Below are positions 61,773 through 64,000 of a stretch of DNA of 64,000 nt, one piece after another. The position numbers were made by a program, and so were the translations under genes. Source of the DNA: Rossellomorea vietnamensis (GTDB lineage Bacteria; Bacillota; Bacilli; Bacillales; Bacillaceae_B). Every line of letters starts with the position of its first letter. Position 1 is the first letter of the stretch. The stretch spans positions 313,685-377,684 of the forward strand of contig NZ_VTEH01000003.1 in assembly GCF_008180615.1 (NCBI RefSeq), in the 5' to 3' direction. The notes under the pieces were generated by a model, which was not told where the DNA came from, searched no databases, and worked only from the letters and a program-made list of their open reading frames with translations.

Positions 61773-61826
61773 GCTTTAGAAATAATAAAATCAACCATGT
61801 TGGAAACTAACAGCTGTGTTATCTGC

Positions 61827-61945
61827 GTCCAGCTGCAGCGCCTAGCCCCTCGGGGTCAAATAACCCAAAGAGAATAAAAGGAAGAGCGCCTTTTTTCTCT
61901 TTGGAACATTTGCCTGTCGGGGCTGGACAAGGGGCTTCCGCTTTT
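61827..61945 (-). repeat. Repeat family B, free copy, reversed
   Basis: AGCCCCTCGGGGTCAAATAA, then the AGAGAATAAAAGG / CCTTTTTTCTCT stem, then CATTTGCCTGTCGGGGCTG and CTTCCGCTTTT. It abuts the end of the 65-aa gene. Confidence 0.85.
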
Positions 61946-61952
61946 GTTTCGA

Positions 61953-62150
61953 TCAATTTTCCAAGATTGAAACGGCTTCTAATAAAGCGTTATATGTGTC
62001 CTGTCCGTACATTTGGAAATTGCCTTTAAAAAACTTGTGGAATGTAATATCCTTTGCCTGCTGCAAAGTACACCCTTTGGAGTTCATCACCAATGTAAGA
62101 TACGAGATGAAATATTCCTTGGTAAGTTTACCTGAATGATTGACTGTCAT
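61953..62150 (-). CDS. Unknown 65-aa protein
   Basis: MTVNHSGKLTKEYFISYLTL opening, one Cys in KGCTLQQAKDITFHKFFKG, helical and soluble. ATG 62150 follows GAGGGATC; the frame reaches 62168. It lies behind the permease in the same direction, 51 bases apart, so may belong to the same unit. No family recognised. Confidence 0.6.
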   Translation of the reverse strand: MTVNHSGKLTKEYFISYLTLVMNSKGCTLQQAKDITFHKFFKGNFQMYGQDTYNALLEAVSILEN

Positions 62151-62201
62151 TTGGATCCCTCTTTCCATGGATTTTTGATAGTTGCAGCTGAAGACCTTTG
62201 A

Positions 62202-63068
62202 TTACACGAAGTAGAATATAAAGCCGGATATGGTCGACATGGATACCACTGAGAGCACAAACATGATAACCAATTCTTTTTTGAATATCGATCTGAGTAA
62301 TACGATCTCTGGCAAGCTTGCCCCAGCGGAACTGATCATCATCGCCATGACGGGCCCCAGGGCCATTCCTTTCATGATGAGTATCTGTGATATCGGAATC
62401 ATGCTGGAAAGGCGGATATATAAAGGTATTCCTAAAATCGCTGCCAAGGGGATTAACCACCACTTTTCATCTCCAAAGAGATCAGAGATAAATTCAGTCG
62501 GCACCAGCCCATGAATGACTGCTCCGATAGCAGCACCGGCAATCAAGTAGGGAAGAACACTTTTCATTAAACTGATTGTTTCAGAAACAGCCAGTTTGAA
62601 ATTGAATTTTCTTTTTTCTTCTTGATAACCGCTCATCACAACATTTTTAACTGATTTCTCGAATCCCAATTTTTCTAGAGCAAAACCGATGATGATCGAG
62701 AGAGTTGATGTAATCATGATATATAAAATGGTCACCTTCCAACCCAGAAGGACACCCATGATGGTTAAAATAGTGGGATCCAGGACAGGAGACGAGAATA
62801 AGAAAATCATCACAATCCCAAACGGCATTTTTTTCTTCAGCATATTTACAACGATAGGAATGGTTGAGCAGGAACAAAAAGGAGTGATGAACGCGAAGAT
62901 TATTGCTGCAAAGGCAGCAATGTATCTGTTTTTTCCTGAAAGCTTTCTTTCAATTCTTTCATATGGGATGATTCCTTGAAACAAACTGATAAAAAAGGAA
63001 ATGACAATGAAAAGCAGTGTCAGCTCCACAGCAATGAATGCAAAACTTTTGATTGTTTCGATAAACAT
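62202..63068 (-). CDS. ArsP/UPF0718-type permease
   Basis: 288 aa, about eight membrane segments. The family motif is FITPFCSCSTIPIV (three Cys-like site: C-S-C-S) and a second-half GIPLYIRLSSMIPISQILI. Relatives include ArsP, which exports trivalent organoarsenicals, and uncharacterised permeases paired with ArsR or thioredoxin-like genes. ATG 63068 lies behind CAGGAGGGG. Two ATCAA-N6-TTGAT operators (63090-63105, 63112-63127) sit between it and arsR, so it can be controlled separately. Confidence 0.88.
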   Translation of the reverse strand: MFIETIKSFAFIAVELTLLFIVISFFISLFQGIIPYERIERKLSGKNRYIAAFAAIIFAFITPFCSCSTIPIVVNMLKKKMPFGIVMIFLFSSPVLDPTILTIMGVLLGWKVTILYIMITSTLSIIIGFALEKLGFEKSVKNVVMSGYQEEKRKFNFKLAVSETISLMKSVLPYLIAGAAIGAVIHGLVPTEFISDLFGDEKWWLIPLAAILGIPLYIRLSSMIPISQILIMKGMALGPVMAMMISSAGASLPEIVLLRSIFKKELVIMFVLSVVSMSTISGFIFYFV

Positions 63069-63089
63069 TATAACCCCTCCTGATTTAAT

Positions 63090-63127
63090 ATCAATAAAAA
63101 TTGATTTATTAATCAAAAAAAATTGAT
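63090..63127. promoter_or_regulatory. Two ArsR operator copies upstream of the permease
   Basis: ATCAA-TAAAAA-TTGAT at 63090-63105 and ATCAA-AAAAAA-TTGAT at 63112-63127. Confidence 0.75.
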
Positions 63128-63158
63128 TTACTATCCAAAAAGAAAGCTGCTACTTGGA

Positions 63159-63485
63159 TTAACAGCTGTTTTTCCGAAAGAGACAGCAAAGCTCTTCGGA
63201 TAATAAGTGATTAATTTCATGGGGATTCAGCCTATAATAGCTCCAGGTTCCTCTGGTTTCCTTCAAAATTATACCTGCATCCAGCAGTATCTTTAGATGG
63301 TAGGAAAGCTTGGATTGCGACATTTCCATCAGGGGTGCCAGGTCACAAACACACATTTCCCCCTTTTCAGTTAGAATATTCATAATATGGAGCCTCTTTC
63401 TATCGGCCAGGGCTTTGAATTTTTGCTCATAATTTTCAAAAAGCACATCTTTTGAAAGACTGTTAGTTCTCAGATCAGTATCCAT
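63159..63485 (-). CDS. ArsR-family repressor with CVC metal/metalloid site
   Basis: 108 aa. EMCVCDLAPLMEMSQSKLSYHLKIL contains the CVCDL site used by ArsR-type As(III)/Sb(III) sensors, followed by the recognition helix. A further Cys pair (ELCCLF) and a last Cys lie at the C terminus. The inducer could be trivalent arsenic/antimony or another thiophile. ATG 63485 is preferred over GTG 63494, which belongs to the binding site GAGGTG. An operator copy lies 22 bases upstream. Confidence 0.9.
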   Translation of the reverse strand: MDTDLRTNSLSKDVLFENYEQKFKALADRKRLHIMNILTEKGEMCVCDLAPLMEMSQSKLSYHLKILLDAGIILKETRGTWSYYRLNPHEINHLLSEELCCLFRKNSC

Positions 63486-63506
63486 AATTTTCACCTCTTT
63501 TTAAGT

Positions 63507-63522
63507 ATCAAATTTACTTGAT
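63507..63522. promoter_or_regulatory. ArsR operator copy
   Basis: ATCAA-ATTTAC-TTGAT just upstream of the arsR start, fit for autoregulation. Confidence 0.75.
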
Positions 63523-63563
63523 GTATTAATTTTAATTCCATAATTTTCTTTTGTCAATAATAA

Positions 63564-63579
63564 ATCAAAAATAATTGAT
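63564..63579. promoter_or_regulatory. ArsR operator copy
   Basis: ATCAA-AAATAA-TTGAT in the divergent region between arsR and the Cys-pair gene. Confidence 0.75.
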
Positions 63580-63624
63580 TAAGGGTTGCGAAAGATGCGA
63601 TGAGGTAATATAGTAAGAATATAA

Positions 63625-63640
63625 ATCAAAAAAAATTGAT
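63625..63640. promoter_or_regulatory. ArsR operator copy ahead of Cys-pair gene
   Basis: ATCAA-AAAAAA-TTGAT ending 15 bases before the ATG of the 44-aa gene, next to its AAAGGAG site. Confidence 0.75.
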
Positions 63641-63655
63641 AAAGGAGTTGTAAAG

Positions 63656-63790
63656 ATGAAGTTTTTCAAGAAGATAAACGTAATAAAACAGGAAAGCTCA
63701 AAAGAATGCTGTAAAATAAAGATTGAAGAGATTCCTTCCACTGATAAATCACAATCTTGCTGCCCAGAAAAAGATGCTGCCTGCTGTTAA
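63656..63790 (+). CDS. 44-aa protein with three Cys-Cys pairs, ArsR-regulated
   Basis: MKFFKKINVIKQESSKECCK then an acidic middle, QSCCPEK and a terminal AACC. Six Cys in three adjacent pairs suggest thiol chelation of a soft metal or metalloid, or a chaperone handing it to an exporter, by analogy with ArsD and metallothioneins. AAAGGAG lies 9 bases before ATG 63656, and an ArsR operator covers the promoter region. Divergent from arsR. No family recognised; function is inference. Confidence 0.75.
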   Translation: MKFFKKINVIKQESSKECCKIKIEEIPSTDKSQSCCPEKDAACC

Positions 63791-63859
63791 ATATGTATCT
63801 GTTATAAAAGTGGTAATCGAGCAGGCTGAAAAGCCGTGACAATGATCTTAATTAAAGAG

Positions 63860-63880
63860 GATCTGTGCCCCGCACAGATC
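63860..63880 (-). terminator. Terminator of the minus-strand gene at the window end
   Basis: GATCTGTGC / GCACAGATC perfect arms, CTCTTTAATT after it on the minus strand; it overlaps the stop codon. Confidence 0.65.
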
Positions 63881-64000
63881 ACTCTTCCTCTACTCCTAAA
63901 GCCCATTTTAAATAATTAAGTAATAATGTGGTCTGTTCTTTTAATTCGAGTGTCCTGCTGTCTAAAATGGCATGGCCCAATGCAAGTCCATCTATATAAG
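63879..64000 (-). CDS. C-terminal end of a TetR/AcrR-like regulator (truncated by window)
   Basis: The minus strand is open from the window edge to the stop at 63881-63879 and gives about 40 residues: IDGLALGHAILDSRTLELKE and then LLLNYLKWALGVEEE. IDGLALG near the end of a protein is common in TetR-type ligand-binding domains. The start and DNA-binding part lie beyond base 64000. Weak but sensible assignment. Confidence 0.5.
   Translation of the reverse strand, partial: YIDGLALGHAILDSRTLELKEQTTLLLNYLKWALGVEEE

Overview
The window reads as chromosome of a spore-forming, low-to-moderate GC Bacillaceae bacterium (Bacillus in the broad sense). The evidence is AGGAGG-type ribosome binding sites, frequent TTG/GTG starts, CotX-type spore coat genes, a Ku/LigD pair, the Bacillus-type ribDE-BA-H operon behind an FMN riboswitch, a T-box leader and YxlEFG homologues. 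No phage, plasmid or intact insertion sequence is visible. Species cannot be named from the sequence.

Layout. 0-5 kb: truncated VanY-type carboxypeptidase, YitT-like membrane protein, S41/PDZ protease and an LCP lipoprotein. 5.8-9.7 kb: methyltransferase, COG0523 GTPase, and a MarR regulator with a 14-TM drug exporter. 9.7-13.4 kb: spore coat cluster (two CotX-type proteins, a CotW-like protein and an unknown) and a secreted CAP protein. 13.6-21.8 kb: acetyltransferases, MATE exporter, a stand-alone MurG paralogue followed by an 11-unit tandem array, an amidohydrolase, and dedA-uppP. 22-28 kb: yxlEFG-like ABC cluster, a GNAT fusion and a patatin-like lipase followed by five tandem hairpins. 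28.2-32 kb: complete riboflavin operon. 32-46.7 kb: an ABC ATPase relic, NCS2 purine permease, EAL/HDOD protein, DapF, LigD/Ku, PAP2, two membrane proteins, a probable Fur-controlled sRNA and several very small genes. 46.9-49.4 kb: T-box(Met)-controlled second MetRS and a frameshifted phosphoesterase. 50-61 kb: DUF3900 protein, a large GGDEF-EAL protein, an orphan histidine kinase, a CzrA/CzcD-type metal efflux pair, EcsC and PssA. 62-64 kb: an ArsR-centred cluster with an ArsP-like permease, a 44-aa protein with three Cys pairs, and the end of a TetR-like gene.

The most striking non-coding feature is the repeat load between genes. Family A is a ~180-bp MITE with inverted ends; B is a ~120-bp imperfect palindrome; C is a GC-rich ~115-bp element; D is a short hairpin; E is a run of TAAGCGGAA palindromes inside F, an IS200/IS605-like non-autonomous element. 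They are nested: B sits in C at the same site twice, and C sits in A.

Best candidates for undescribed biology: (1) the 63-64 kb regulon, where five exact copies of ATCAA-N6-TTGAT surround arsR, the permease and the Cys-pair microprotein; (2) a ~96-nt transcript at 44.45 kb with a near-consensus promoter, a 16/19 Fur box, a C-rich segment and a terminator, resembling FsrA; (3) the leader of the acetyltransferase at 18.9-19.05 kb, with a tRNA-like T-arm, a competing hairpin and a sequestered ribosome binding site; (4) a ~118-nt orphan RNA ahead of czrA; (5) the 52-bp array at 17.6-18.25 kb.
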